Shown here piece by piece: positions 11,162-21,870 of a stretch of DNA of 64,000 nt. The translations under genes were made by a program, and so were the position numbers. The stretch is taken from the NCBI RefSeq assembly GCF_905171765.1, contig NC_053395.1, positions 183,724,156 to 183,788,155 of the forward strand. Direction: 5' to 3'. Every line of letters starts with the position of its first letter. Position 1 is the first letter of the stretch. The notes beneath the pieces are model-generated. The model worked only from the letters and a program-made list of their open reading frames with translations, searched no databases and was not told the DNA's origin. Origin of the DNA: Bufo bufo. Taxonomy: Eukaryota > Chordata > Amphibia > Anura > Bufonidae.

Positions 11162-11544
11162 AGGGGTTGTCTCATCTAAGACAACGGGGGAATATCACTA
11201 GGATATGCCCTCATTGTGGGACTCGCACCTATATATCGAGAATAGAGCCCTGAAAGTGATGGAGGGCGCACTGCGCATGCGCAGCTGGCCACCATTCATT
11301 CCTATGGGGCTGCTGAAAATGGCCGAGCACTGGCGCAGCTATTTCCGTTGGGCCTATAGAAGTGAATGGGAGCGATGATCGGTCATGCGAGGTGCGAGTC
11401 CATTCACTTCTATGGGGAGCCGGCTTGCTGGTGGCCGGACTGGACTCCAGCCACCACTTTGCGGGGCTCCCTTCTTAAAATAGGTGCGGGTCCCAGCGGT
11501 GGACCTAGCGATATTCCCCCATTGTCTTAGATGAGACAACTCCT
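11162..11544. mobile_element. T2/Kolobok-like MITE at TTAA
   Basis: Left AGGGGTTGTCTCATCTAAGA, right TCTTAGATGAGACAACTCCT, TTAA on both sides (11158-11161 and 11545-11548). The long arms pair (GGGGGAATATCACTAGG with CCTAGCGATATTCCCCC), leaving a centre around TGGCGCAGCTATTTCCG. Confidence 0.87.
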
Positions 11545-11780
11545 TTAAGTGACCACATTGGATAATGTCCTCATATTGAGTCATAAACTTTCCGATCGCT
11601 CCAAACAAACCTTAAATCAAATATTAACAACCTATATGTGAATATTCTTTGTAAATTTTGTAAAAAAAAATCAGTGGATGATTTCCTGGATATAAATTTT
11701 GAAGTCTCTCCATACATACTAGTTCCTCTCCTTTTAATTTCCTCACTTTCTAGACTTTTACCACAGCAGAGAGTCTCACT

Positions 11781-11820
11781 TAAAGGGGTTGTCATTTTTT
11801 TTTCTTTTGACCTATAATCA
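11781..11820 (+). repeat. Solo left end of a T2-like MITE
   Basis: CTTAAAGGGGTTGTCATTTTT at 11780 has the TTAAAGGRR end but no matching right end before the next element. Probably a truncated copy. Confidence 0.45.
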
Positions 11821-11824
11821 TTAA

Positions 11825-11971
11825 GGGCTCATGCACACGACCATATGCCCTCCAAGACATACGGTCCGTGAGCGGGCCTTATGTCCCGGAGCGGCATACA
11901 TATGCTCCGGGACATAGGGCCCGCTCATGGACCCTATGTCTCGGAGGGCATATGGTCGTGTGCATTAGCCC
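11825..11971. mobile_element. 147-bp near-perfect palindromic MITE, TAA-flanked
   Basis: Starts GGGCTCATGCACACGACCAT and ends ATGGTCGTGTGCATTAGCCC, with TAA at 11822-11824 and 11972-11974. Almost every base pairs with its mirror; the axis is near 11896, in ATACATATGC. It is the smallest complete example of the class in the window. Confidence 0.9.
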
Positions 11972-12030
11972 TAAGAAGTATAATTTTATTTTTTTATTTT
12001 CTGAATTATTTTGATTTCCAACACAGGTAA

Positions 12031-12497
12031 GGCTACTTTCACACTCGCGTTTTGGCTTTCCGTTTGTGAGATCCATTCATGGCTCTCAAAAGCGGTCCAA
12101 AACGGATCAGTTTTGCCCTAATGCATTCTGAATGGAAAAGGATCCGCCCAGAATGCATCAGTTTGCCTCCGATCAGTCACCATTCCGCTCTGAAGGCGGA
12201 CACCAAAACGCTGCTTGCAGCGTATTGCTGTCCGCCTAACAAAACTGAGCCAAACGGATCCGTCCTGGCACACAATGTAAGTCAATGGGGACGGATCCGT
12301 TTTCTCTGGCACAATAGAAAACGGATCGGTCCCCCATTGGCTTTCAATGGAGTTCAAGACGGATCCGTCATGACTATAGAAGACATATAATACAACCGGA
12401 TCCGTTCATGACGGATGCATGCGGTTGTATTATTGTAATGGAAGCCTTTTTGCAGATCCATGACGGATCCGCAAAAAACGCGAGTGTGAAAGTAGCC
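12031..12497. mobile_element. Foldback MITE, TAA-flanked (GGCTACTTTCACAC ends)
   Basis: Left GGCTACTTTCACACTCGCGT, right ACGCGAGTGTGAAAGTAGCC, with TAA at 12028-12030 and 12498-12500. The interior is dense in the palindrome ACGGATCCGT and in AATGGGGACGGATCC. Confidence 0.9.
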
Positions 12498-12634
12498 TAA
12501 CCTAATACACTTTACTGTTTAATAATGCATTTCCCCTGCTAGCATGTCCTTTAGCAGGTTCCTGGCCTGTCGGAAATCTACAATAAATGCATTTTGTCTC
12601 CGCATGTATTGCATTGATTTTTTATGTAATTTAA

Positions 12635-13030
12635 AGGGAATCTGTCACATTAAACATGGTGTCTGAGCTGCAGGCAGCATGTTATAGAGCAGGAGGAGCT
12701 GAGCAGATTGATTTTAGTTTTATGGGAAAAGAGTTAGTAAATCTTGTAATTTATTCATTTATATTCCTGCTCATACTGGTCTTTGACGTCCAGGAGGCGG
12801 AGCTATCAGTGATTGACAGCCTTCCCACTATGACTGTGTATACAGAGAGAGCTGTCAATCACTGATAGCTCCGCCTTCTGGACTTCAAAGACCAGTATGA
12901 GCAGGAATATAAATGAATAAATTACAAGTTTTATTAACTCTTTTCCCATAAAACTAAATCAATCTGCTCAGCTCCTCCTGCTCTATAACCTGCTGGCTGC
13001 AGCTCAGACACCATGTTTGACAGATTCCCT
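12635..13030. mobile_element. T2/Kolobok-like foldback at TTAA
   Basis: Left AGGGAATCTGTCACATTAAA, right GTTTGACAGATTCCCT, with TTAA at 12631-12634 and 13031-13034. The arms are about 190 bp and nearly identical (GAGCAGGAGGAGCTGAGCAG mirrors CTGCTCAGCTCCTCCTGCTC). The axis is near 12833. Relatives: 34032-34662 and 61265-61992. Confidence 0.9.
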
Positions 13031-13034
13031 TTAA

Positions 13035-14050
13035 TTTGTGTTATTCAAAATCAAAATCATTGTATTGAGAAGTAGGTTCATGCCTTCTAGTTCAAAATGA
13101 AATGGTAAAGTTTCATGAAGATTTCTTTTGAAACGCTACACACTAAGCACCCATACCTTCAATGACGGCAATTCTAAGGCAGGAAACCGGTTGGGAAATG
13201 ACTTGCTACTCCTTGTTGAACAGGAAGGGTTCCATCAGATAGATGAATGACCCCTCGATGGGAAAGCCTGTGTTTTTCATTAGAACCCTTTGATTGCTCA
13301 GTTTTATTCTGCTTTATACAGCTCATAAAATTGTATTAGTTTCTATTTGAGTTCCAGGTTATTTGTCTTCAGGCTCGGACTGGCCCACAGGGGTGCAGGG
13401 GAATCCCCCGGTGGGCCCCTGAGCAAGGTTGGCCCCTAGTCTCCCACCCCCTGCACAAGTGGCACATAACACATTAGATTTAGTACACTACATACATATA
13501 TTCAATTTACAGCACATCAACCAGCTTATGTTCATATAAAAAACTTGTTAGATTATTTATTATATTTGAATGTATCCGTACGGTGGGCCCCCAAAATAAA
13601 TTTTACTGGTGGTCCCTAGGTACCCCAGTCCGACACTGTTTGTCTTGTCCGGGGCAATGGCCGTAATAGAGCAGCAGAAATGTAAGATTGAATATACTAG
13701 TCTTGAGCTTATACTGGGGATGATAACCGGATTCATGGGCAGACGGGTGTAGAGGCCTGTGCCTGTCCTTAGACCCTGTGAGTACATCCATGTAAAGGGC
13801 TGGATTTACCCTGAACTAAGGGCCTCTGCAAGAAGGACAATATACAGATGAAAACGCATTGTGCATTTATAATAAACTTCTGTTCATATGTTCAACTAAA
13901 ATTGAACACTTTTTTTTTTTTTACATTTTCAAGGAATTAATTGGATGTTCTTAGTACACATTTTGAACAGATTTTATACAGTTTGTAGAAATAATCAGTC
14001 GGCGGTCTGGAAGAAAGTGGTGCTCGAATCCTGGGTTGCAGGCCCATACA
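13035..14050 (+). other. CHN1: CHN1 intron, no gene
   Basis: No inverted repeat clear by eye. The text GGCTCGGACTGGCCCACAGGGG (13373) with GGTACCCCAGTCCGAC (13619) suggests a decayed element of about 260 bp with GTCGGACTGG-type ends. Confidence 0.4.
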
Positions 14051-14051
14051 T

Positions 14052-14245
14052 CCAAGTAGAAGAAGTGGATCAGCGCTCATTTTTTTGATCGTAATAACTT
14101 TATTGCCATAAACAAAATACAGACAGATGTGACGCGTTTCAGCTTAACGGCTTTTTTCAAACAAGCATCTTGTTTGAAAAAAAAAAAACTGTTTAGCCGA
14201 AAAGCGCGTCACCTCTGCCTGTATTTTGTTTATGGCAATAAAGTG
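14052..14245. repeat. Hairpin repeat with GACGCGTTTC loop side
   Basis: CTTTATTGCCATAAACAAAA with CAGACAGATGTGACGCGTTT pairs with AAAGCGCGTCACCTCTGCCT and the inverse of the first block. The centre is CAAACAAGCATCTTGTTTG. Two other hairpins with an ACGTTTCG-like segment occur at 60960-61125 and 62960-63180. Family unknown to me. Confidence 0.7.
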
Positions 14246-14832
14246 AAGGTTTATTAGCATCAAAAAGTAAATGCTGATTCACTTCGTCCACTTGAACAGA
14301 TTGTATAAGCCTACCTGCCACTGTACTCCAACCCCTTTTAAGTGGGTCCCTACCATAAAGTATAGCACTGCACAGTGCCCAGTGTCGCTGCAACACACTG
14401 CCTGCGGGGGGAGCGACCCGCAGCCCAATAACAGCCTGCTGCAAGGCTGTGCCGCGAAGGCACAGCAATAGAGACTGGCATACAGCACCACCAAAAACCT
14501 TCATATGTTCACCTGGCTCTCAGGGAGAAGGTATAAGAGGAAGGCTGCAGATGATGTCGGGTCATACCTTTTTCCTAATTGTTCTGCATACAAGGTCCAA
14601 CATAAACACCATATCTAATAGAACTTCGCCACTTTATCCGACACCTGGACTTTTCGGCAGGTATATTAATAACGAGGCGTAGACCTGGTATTGTTCAGTA
14701 GCTGTGCTGTATTCCTCGATAGACAGGTGCTGGTATAGGACAAGACCACAGTTCTGTATAGCAGACATTGAGAATGTCTTAGGTGCATTGCAGCCTACAG
14801 AATATCTGCTTTACAAGCAGACAAATATAACT

Positions 14833-15767
14833 TTAAGGCACATTTACATGGGCTAAGAAACTGGCCAACTATAAATGTTACCACGAGTACTCGTTCCCCA
14901 TAATTGGCCCGTGTAGATGTGCTGCCGATCACTTGACAGACAAGCAAAACACTCCTTTGTCAGGGCAATGTGCTGCCAACAGACAATGAAACTGAATGGG
15001 GATGAACGATCACAGTAGCGATCATTCATCCCTATACAGAGGGGATGCTTGCCGCATGTAAAAGCAACCAACACAAGCAGGCAGCAATTGGAAACCGTTA
15101 TTTCCCAATCATTACCTTGTGTATTTATGGTAAGATTACATGGCCCAATTGTCGGGCAGATTATCGGGGACGAACGTTCCTAATAATCTGCCCATCTAAA
15201 AATGCAGGCAACTAAAGTATGGTTTCTGGCCATTAGATCGTGCTATCTAAGCTGTACTCTGCTGCTCAGAAACAATGCAGCTGTATGGGGATGAATGACT
15301 GCAGTAGTGATCGCTCGTTCTCGCACTGTGGAGGGGATTGCTGCGTGTAAAGGCAGTGCTTCACCCCCACTGAACGAGCAGCCTGTTCTCAGAAAGGAAC
15401 GCTTCCTTCTTGTTAGGCCTCATGCACACGAACGTTGTTTGTTTCCTTGTCCGTTCCGTTTTATTTTGCGGATAGGATGCAGACCCATTCATTTCATTGC
15501 GTCCGCAGAAAATGCAAAAATGCGGACAGCACACTGTGTGCTATCCGCATCCGTATATCCGCTCCATAGCCCCGCAAAAAAAAATATAACATGTTCTATT
15601 CTTGTCCATTTTAGACTCGGTTGCAATGGATCCGCAAAAAAAAACTAATGGCATACGGATGTCATCCGTTTTTTTTTTTGCGTATCTGCAATTTGCGGAT
15701 CACAAAACGCATACGGTCGTGTGCATGTAGCCTTAATCGGCTGCTTCTCGGACTGTGTAAACCCGCC
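14833..15767. mobile_element. Decayed foldback with an inserted MITE
   Basis: The ends AAGGCACATTTACATGGGC and GACTGTGTAAACCCGCCTT are roughly inverted. The interior has GGCAGATTATCGGGGACGAA against TTCCTAATAATCTGCCC (15155-15195). The element at 15416-15732 interrupts the right arm. Boundaries are approximate. Confidence 0.5.
15416..15732. mobile_element. Foldback MITE, TTA-flanked (GGCCTCATGCACACG ends)
   Basis: Left GGCCTCATGCACACGAACGT, right ATACGGTCGTGTGCATGTAGCC (last bases), with TTA at 15413-15415 and 15733-15735. The body mirrors itself around AATGCGGACAGC. It shares its end type with the giant element at 21925-24115. Confidence 0.85.
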
Positions 15768-15769
15768 TT

Positions 15770-16365
15770 TGCTTATGAAAATTTGCCCTCCTTGATAAGT
15801 GGAGTCCACATCAACAGAGGATCTGTTACGGCTCGAATGATGAAAATTCCAGATTGATGGATAAGAGGTCAAGAGCCATATAAGCAGCGAGTAAATCCCT
15901 TCATTTTCTCACAAGAACATCTGAGATCATCCTATATGGCCATGGACGTCCTGTTGGGACATTGTCCTCATCAGCTGGGGGTAGGAGAGCTCGACTTATC
16001 ATTGCAGTTCATGATATCAATGTGATTTCTATGGTTTGCAATAGACTTGCTGCGTTATGATTAATTTAATTGTGGTAAATATAATACAAGCATTATCATT
16101 TACTGTATCTTAAGCGGTTTCCGAATTTATAGATGTCAGCAGTAACGTAACCAGTCATGTGAAAACCTATTGGGAAATGTTGTTAAACCCAGTTGACTAG
16201 CAGCAATAAATACTGTGCCTGTGTTTCTTCAAGGGAAAATCCTTTTGTTCTTTACTGGTCTGGTAATTGAAGTCAATTACGGCCTTGTGCAGTACATCCA
16301 GGAACCTCAAGGAATGATGAATTCCAGATGCAATGTTATTTTATTCTTAAGGTAACACTCCTGTT
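15770..16365 (+). other. CHN1: CHN1 intron, no recognised feature
   Basis: AT-rich intron with no inverted ends, tandem array or coding signal that I can see. Confidence 0.5.
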
Positions 16366-16620
16366 AGAAAAGGGTGTTTTTTAAACTCTATGTTCATAGA
16401 AAACAATTTTTGTCTGTTTTTCTTATTTCATTTCGGCAGTACTGTGCAATTGAAGATGAAATACAAAAAATACTGTCCTTCTGTAGCGGTCAGCACTGAC
16501 AGATAAGACTCCTGTATAGATGGGGAACCCACTGTCAATTTATTGCTGCTTTGAGGGGAAGATGTTATCTGCTAGTATAATAGTGGGTGTAGAATTAGGA
16601 TAACAGCATGCGATCTACTG
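16366..16620 (+). repeat. Dispersed repeat, copy A (partner at 50325)
   Basis: The segment TTCATAGAAAACAATTTTTG ... CGGTCAGCACTGACAGATAA ... GATGTTATCTGCTAGTA lines up with 50325-50560 over about 230 bp in the same orientation. At 50291-51055 the same sequence has AGGGACACT/AGTGTCCCT ends, so both are probably one T2-like family; here the ends are decayed. Confidence 0.7.
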
Positions 16621-16752
16621 CTAAAGGCGTTCCAATTGTGCTTTATTGTGTTTATGCATTTTCCTGTGTAAGAGACAGTTAGAGTTAGGCCGTAGCAACC
16701 AGTTGCTAGGTGCGGCTGTGCCATCCTCCCCATAGGGAGGAGCTAGATCAGA

Positions 16753-16976
16753 GAGTAAGAGAGTAGTGTGAGACAGAGAGTGAGAGAGTAGTGTGAGACA
16801 GAGAGTGAGAGAGTAGTGTGAGACAGAGAGTGAGAGAGTAGTGTGAGACAGAGAGTGAGAGAGTAGTGTGAGACAGAGAGTGAGAGAGTAGTGTGAGACA
16901 GAGAGTGAGAGAGTAGTGTGAGACAGAGAGTGAGAGAGTAGTGTGAGACAGAGAGTGAGAGAGTAGTGTGAGACAG
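16753..16976 (+). repeat. 25-bp minisatellite, about 8.5 copies
   Basis: The unit GTGTGAGACAGAGAGTGAGA + GAGTA repeats almost without change. Because 25 is not a multiple of 3, all three frames stay open on the minus strand, giving a false Ser/Leu-rich ORF. The copies are nearly identical, which suggests recent expansion. Confidence 0.93.
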
Positions 16977-17276
16977 TGGATGTCTAGACAGTGCAGGGAG
17001 CAGATGCAGAAAGACACAGCCCTGGATAAAAATCTGTCAAAGAAATGCTAACATGTAGAGGAAGGCATTCCAGTATTGAGTGAAGGTGTGAAGAGAAGCT
17101 GTCAAAAAGACTTTAGGGGCTTCACAGACATGTTGTCTAGGAGAATAGAAACTTCAGGAGCCTGGACATGTATTAATGGCAGACCGAGGGTGTCTACGGA
17201 GAACCTGGATCCTGAAAAGAAAGTGAGGATTCAGCCATGAGTAAAGTAACCTATAGACGGTGCAGAACTCTGATGT

Positions 17277-17300
17277 GGGGGGGGGGGGGGGGGGGGGGGG
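17277..17300 (+). repeat. Run of 24 G
   Basis: An unbroken G tract within the intron, on the sense strand of CHN1. Length may be unreliable in assembly. Confidence 0.9.
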
Positions 17301-17431
17301 TTTGGGCGCGCCCAATGGTTGAATAATGGAAAGAGTATTGCACACCCCTATTTCTGGATGCTTGTACCTAGGTAAGCTAGAGAACTGAAGTGTGAGGAGA
17401 GTTGTTTTCAAGCAACATCTTGGCCTGTTAA

Positions 17432-18488
17432 GGGTGCTTTCACACTAGCGTTGTTTGAATCTGCCGGATCCAGAAAAACGTGTGAAAACGGATTACATTG
17501 AATACATTTGAATCCTGATCAGGATTCTGATCACAATGAAAAAATGCATTGGAAAAAACGGATCCACCATTTATGGACTTAAACCCAATTAAAAAAAAAA
17601 AAAGTTAAACATGCAAAAGCCGGATCCGGTTTGACGGAACACACGGCGCCGGATCCGGCATTAATGCAAGTCGATGGGAAAAATGCCGGATCCGGGGTTC
17701 GGTCAAAGTGTTCCGGATTTTTGGCCGGAGGTAAAAATACAACATGCTACGGTTTTCTGAAAAGCCTCATCAGTAAAAAAGACTGAACTGGATGCATCCT
17801 GAACGGATTAGGCTACTTTCACACTTGCGGCAGAGAGATCCGGCAAGCAGTTCCGTCGCCGGAACTGCCTGCCGGATCAGGCAAAATGTATGCTAACTGA
17901 TGGCATTAGTAAGACTGATCAGGATCCTGATCAGTCTTAAAAATGCCTGATCAGTCGAAAAAATGCATTGAAATGCCGGATCCGTCTTTCCGGTGTCATC
18001 CGGCAAAAACGGATCCGGCATTTATTTTTTCACCTTTTTTTCAGTCTGCGCATGCGCATACCGGAAGGACGGATCCGGCATTCCGGTATTCTGAATGCCG
18101 GATCCGGCACTAATACATTCCTATGGGAAAAAATGCCTGATCCGGCATTCAGGCAAGTCTTCAGTTTTTTTAGCCGGAGATAAAACCGTAGCATGCTACG
18201 GTTTTCTCTTTTGCCTGATCAGTCAAAACGACTGAACTGAAGACATACTGATGCATCCTGAACGGATTACTCTCCATTCAGAATGCATGGGGACATACCT
18301 GATCAGTTCTTTTCCGGTATAGAGCCCCTGTGACGGAACTCTATGCCGGAAAAGAACAACGCAAGTGTGAAAGTAGCCTAACTCTCCATTCAGAATGCAT
18401 GGGGATAAAACTGATCAGTTCTTTTCCGGATTTGAGCCCCTAGGACAGAACTCAGCGCCGGAAAAGAAAAACGCTAGTGTGAAAGTTT
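17432..18488. mobile_element. Foldback MITE of the CTTTCACACTAGCG type, split by a 568-bp element
   Basis: Left end GGGTGCTTTCACACTAGCG, right end AACGCTAGTGTGAAAGT. Its GAACGGATTACTCTCC site is broken at the TTA by the nested element 17811-18378. The uninterrupted form of this site is seen at 18262 and 18833. The outer right duplication is missing: the next element's arm begins at once. Confidence 0.75.
17811..18378 (+). mobile_element. 568-bp foldback MITE, nested, twin of 30902-31469
   Basis: Left GGCTACTTTCACACTTGCGG, right CGCAAGTGTGAAAGTAGCC. The flanks are TTA (17808-17810) and TAA (18379-18381); against the empty site GGATTACTC this is a TTA insertion with one changed base. The interior shows CATGCTACGGTTTTCTC, GAATGCCGGATCCGGCA and a tandem TCCGGCA style. 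Same length as, and nearly identical to, the inverted copy at 30902-31469; a 71-codon chance ORF is shared unchanged. Confidence 0.9.
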
Positions 18489-18942
18489 GTGTTTTTCTTT
18501 TCCGGCATAGAGTTCTGTCCTAGGGGCTCTATACCGGAAAAAAACTGATCAGGCATATCCCCATGCATTCTGAATGGAGAGCAATCCGTTCAAGATGCAT
18601 CAGGATGTCTTTTTGACTGATCAGGATGGAGATAATACCGCAGCATGCTACGGTTTTATCTCCAGTCAGACAAACGGAAGACTTCCCTGATTGCTGGATC
18701 CGGCATTTTTTTCCCCATAGGAATGTATTAGTGCCGGAGACGGCATTCAGGCAAGTGTTCCGTTTCTTTTGGCCGGAGAAAAACCGCAGCATGCAAGTCA
18801 AGAAGAACTGAAGACATCTTGATGCATCCTGAACGGATTACTCTCCATTCAGAATGCATGGGGATAAAACTGATCTTTTCCCGTATAGAGCCCCTAGGAC
18901 GAAACTCAGTGCCGGAAAAGAAAAACGCTAGTGTGAAAGTAC
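18489..18942. mobile_element. Foldback MITE arm fused to the previous element
   Basis: Begins GTGTTTTTCTTTTCCGGCAT without its TTCACAC end and finishes AACGCTAGTGTGAAAGT at about 18942. Same family as 17432-18488. The end bases at the junction (18483-18490) are lost, so the two copies look like a rearranged or tandem-fused pair. Confidence 0.6.
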
Positions 18943-18948
18943 TGTGAG

Positions 18949-19166
18949 GGCTCATTCAGACGGCCGTAGTGTTTTGCAGACCGCACATGGCCTGTTGATA
19001 AAAAAAATAAAAAATGCCTATTCTTGTCCGCAATTGTCCACAAGAATAAGACATGCTCTATCTTTCTTTCTTTTTTGCGGGGCTGCGGATCGGCCATTAA
19101 AATGAATGGTTTCGCATAACTCTGGAACAGATGCAGACCCATTCATACGGTCGTGTGACTAAGCAC
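18949..19166. mobile_element. Foldback MITE with GGCTCATTCAGACGG end
   Basis: Left GGCTCATTCAGACGGCCGTA, right TACGGTCGTGTGACTAAGC. The centre includes TTGTCCGCAATTGTCCACAA. The flanking duplication is not clear. Confidence 0.6.
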
Positions 19167-19195
19167 TAGCTCTATACAGACTATTGGATGGCTTA

Positions 19196-19953
19196 GGCCT
19201 CTTTCACACTTGCGTTGTCCGGATCCGGCGTGTACTCCAATTACACTCCGGATCCGGAAAAACGCAAGTGTACTTAAAGCATTTGAAAACGGAACCGTCT
19301 TCCAAATGCGTTCAGTGTTACTATGGCACCCAGGACGCTATTAAAGTCCTGGTTGCCATTGTAGGAGCGGGGAGCGGGGGAGCGGTATACTTACAGTCCG
19401 TGCGGCTCCCGGGGCGCTCCAGAATGACGTCAGAGCGCTCCATGCGCATGGATGACGTGATCCATGCGATCACATGATCCATGCGCTTGGGGCGCCCTGA
19501 CGTCACTCTGGAGCGCTCGGGGAGCCGCACGGACGGTAATTATACTGCTCCCCGCTCCCCACTACACTTTACCATGGCTCCCAGGACTTTAGCATCCCGG
19601 CAGCCATGGTAACCATTCAGAAAAAACTAAATGTCGGGTCCGGCAATGCGCCGAAACGACGTTTAGCTTAAGGCCGTATCCGGATCAATGCCTTTCAATA
19701 GGCATTAATTCCGGATCCGGCCTTGCGGCAAGTCTTCAGGATTTTTGGCCGGAGCGAAAAGCGCAGCATGCTGCGGTATTTTCTCCGGTTAAAAAACATT
19801 CCGTTCCGGAACTGAAGACATCCTGATGCATCCTGAACGGATTTCTCTCCATTCAGAATGCATTAGGATAATCCTGATCAGGATTCTTCCGGCATAGAGC
19901 CCCGACGACGGAACTCTATGCCGGAAGACAAGAACGCAAGTGTGAAAGAGCCC
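19196..19953. mobile_element. 758-bp foldback MITE, TTA-flanked
   Basis: Left GGCCTCTTTCACACTTGCGT, right ACGCAAGTGTGAAAGAGCCC, with TTA at 19193-19195 and 19954-19956. A secondary GC-rich palindrome fills the centre (GGAGCGGGGAGCGGGGGAGC against CTCCCCGCTCCCC), with TGACGTCA-like sites on both arms at 19424-19431 and 19499-19505. Confidence 0.85.
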
Positions 19954-20063
19954 TTACTTTGAAACAGAATTGTACTGCAGAATTGTAGCACAAAACATTG
20001 CATCTTAGGCCGCACCCCTTTCTTGTGAAGCTCCACCTCTTCCCACTAAACCCCACCCTTTGT

Positions 20064-20222
20064 CTAGCACAGGCATGCTCAACCTGCGGCCCTCCAGCTG
20101 TTGTAAAACTACAACTCCCACAATGCCATGCTGTAGGCTGATACCTGTAGGCTGTTCAGGCATGCTGGGAGTTGTAGTTTTGCAACAGCTGGAGGGCCGC
20201 AGGTTAAGCATGCCTGGTCTAG
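20064..20222. repeat. Short foldback with paired ACTACAACTCCC motifs, copy 3
   Basis: Arms CAGGCATGCTCAACCTGCGG and CCGCAGGTTAAGCATGCCTG. Motifs: ACTACAACTCCCACAATGC at 20108-20126 and the inverse GCATGCTGGGAGTTGTAGT at 20160-20178. The best-preserved arms of the family. Confidence 0.88.
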
Positions 20223-20269
20223 CAAGTTGTTTCCCATGGAGCATTGCCAGTAACTCTGCATACAGGACT

Positions 20270-20460
20270 GATGACCTGGTCTCTTTAAGAAGATTCAGCA
20301 CCCGGCCAGCTAGAATCTTACCCCGTACTGATGAGGGGCAAGCACCCCGAAACATCTGTCTACAGATGGGTATATTCCCTTGTTATTTCCCAAGGCTTGT
20401 TGGAAAGTCGGCTCTTGACTCATAGGAAGTCGCTTCCAATAGGTGGCACTTGAGAGATTG
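20270..20460 (+). repeat. Dispersed repeat segment with CCCCGAAAC block
   Basis: TACTGATGAGGGGCAAGCAC then CCCCGAAACATCTGTC, followed by CTTGTTATTTCCCAAGG and CCAATAGGTGGCACTTGAGAG. A related CTCATAGGAAGTACCTCC stretch is at 4475. I recognise it as interspersed-repeat style, not by family. CCAATAGGTGGCAC (20436-20449) resembles a CTCF core. Confidence 0.45.
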
Positions 20461-21336
20461 TTCTCTTTCTTGGAAGTGTAGAAACTCTGATTGCACCAAA
20501 ACTGTGCCACTTTGTAGACCGATTCTACAGATTTTTAGTAAATCTGGTCTACTGTCTGATAATATACAGAATCTATTAAGCATTAGAATACAGCCATCCA
20601 CAGGAAATGTACTGGTCATGGTGTTATGGCGATAAAAGCCATGAAATATGAGGCCCACAAGTTGCATCTGGCTCTAGAATCATATTGTGGCCATCCATCT
20701 CATAGGAAGTGTCCAGAAAAGTCTGTATGTAAGTGCACACACCCTGCATGGTAATCGGGGTGTTCCAGATCTGGCTTGGTTACTCCCTAGATCCCTTGCC
20801 ATTCAGCGAGTGATTGATGGCCTCAGTAAGGACATGTAGTGCAGAGAAGGGAATTTTTCTTATTATAGTGTCGATTTATTGTTTATCATTATCGGTCATT
20901 TTTGTGAAACGTGGATAAAAACGGCATCGCAATCTGAGAGTCTTGGAAAAACCTCCCTCCCTTTCCCGAAGTCTTAGCCTTATTTCATTTCTCTTCCTTT
21001 CTGATAAGATAATACATTCTTTTTCTTGTGCAATATTCTGAAGTTTTTTTCAAGATTGACTGTAGGCGCAAAAATTGGAATTTCCTATGTAATTTTAGAT
21101 TTAGCCAAATTTAGTCACTTTTGACCTTCTTTTATGTTTTACACAATTTAGTATATTATCAAATAACTAAGGATCTAGTTTACAAATGATTTAATGTCAA
21201 AATGTCTGCATATTAGCGCGGATTACTACGGCAGGGGGTTGAAATATCAATCCACAGGTTTTTATTACTGGTAACTTATTGCATTTGTAGCATTAACCTA
21301 TTCCTTAGCACATTCTATTCATTTTAGTCCCGATCC
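20461..21336 (+). other. CHN1: CHN1 intron, no recognised feature
   Basis: No convincing repeat structure or coding signal seen by eye. Confidence 0.45.
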
Positions 21337-21340
21337 TTAA

Positions 21341-21749
21341 AGGGGTTCTACAGTTTGTTTTAACTGATGATCTATCCTCTGGATAGATCATCACCTTCTG
21401 ATCGGCGGGGGGTCTGACACCCGGGACCCCCGCCGATCAGCTGTTTGAGAAGGCAGTGGCGCTCCAGCAGCCTCGCGGCCTTCTCACCGTTTACCGCTGG
21501 CCCAGTGACGTCACGACTAGTATCAACTGGCCTGGGCGGGGCTAAGCTCCATTCAAGGGGGGGAGCAGCCAATAGCAGGCAGTGATGGGGACGAGCCTAC
21601 CTAGCGGCCCGGCTTGCTATTGGCTGCCCCTCCCCCCGTCACCGGATGTTTTTTTATCCGCACGATGGTCCAGGGAGCAAGGTAAGTACAATCAGTGTGA
21701 GGGGCCCGGGCAGTAGGGGAGGCATTTTAAGGGTTGGATAATCTCTTTC
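21341..21749. mobile_element. T2/Kolobok-like MITE
   Basis: Left AGGGGTTCTACAGTTTGTTT after TTAA (21337-21340); right GGGTTGGATAATCTCTTT followed by a decayed TTCA. Arms: GATCGGCGGGGGGTCTGACA with CGGGACCCCCGCCGATCAGC near the left end, and GCCAATAGCAGGCAGTGATG against GGCTTGCTATTGGCTGCC. Confidence 0.7.
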
Positions 21750-21870
21750 AGCATGTTTTTAGAATGCGGTGGTACCTGGAGAGAACCCACCGTAACATGG
21801 GGAGGACCTACAAACTCAATGATGTTGTCCATGGTTGGAGTTGAGCCCAGGGGTAGAGTGCTAATCCTTG
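21750..21870 (-). mobile_element. V-SINE fragment, decayed
   Basis: On the minus strand the conserved core of V-SINEs is recognisable: the + strand shows GGAGAGAACCCACC, GGGGAGGACCTACAAACTC and GATGTTGTCC, in the same order as the well-kept copy at 34225-34487. Confidence 0.6.

Noticed and set aside
16753..16976. CRISPR-like regular array
   Set aside because: Units are contiguous with no unique spacers, in a vertebrate intron.
16748..17017. 89-codon minus-strand ORF rich in Ser and Leu
   Set aside because: It is only the translation of the 25-bp minisatellite; every frame stays open because the unit has no stop on that strand.
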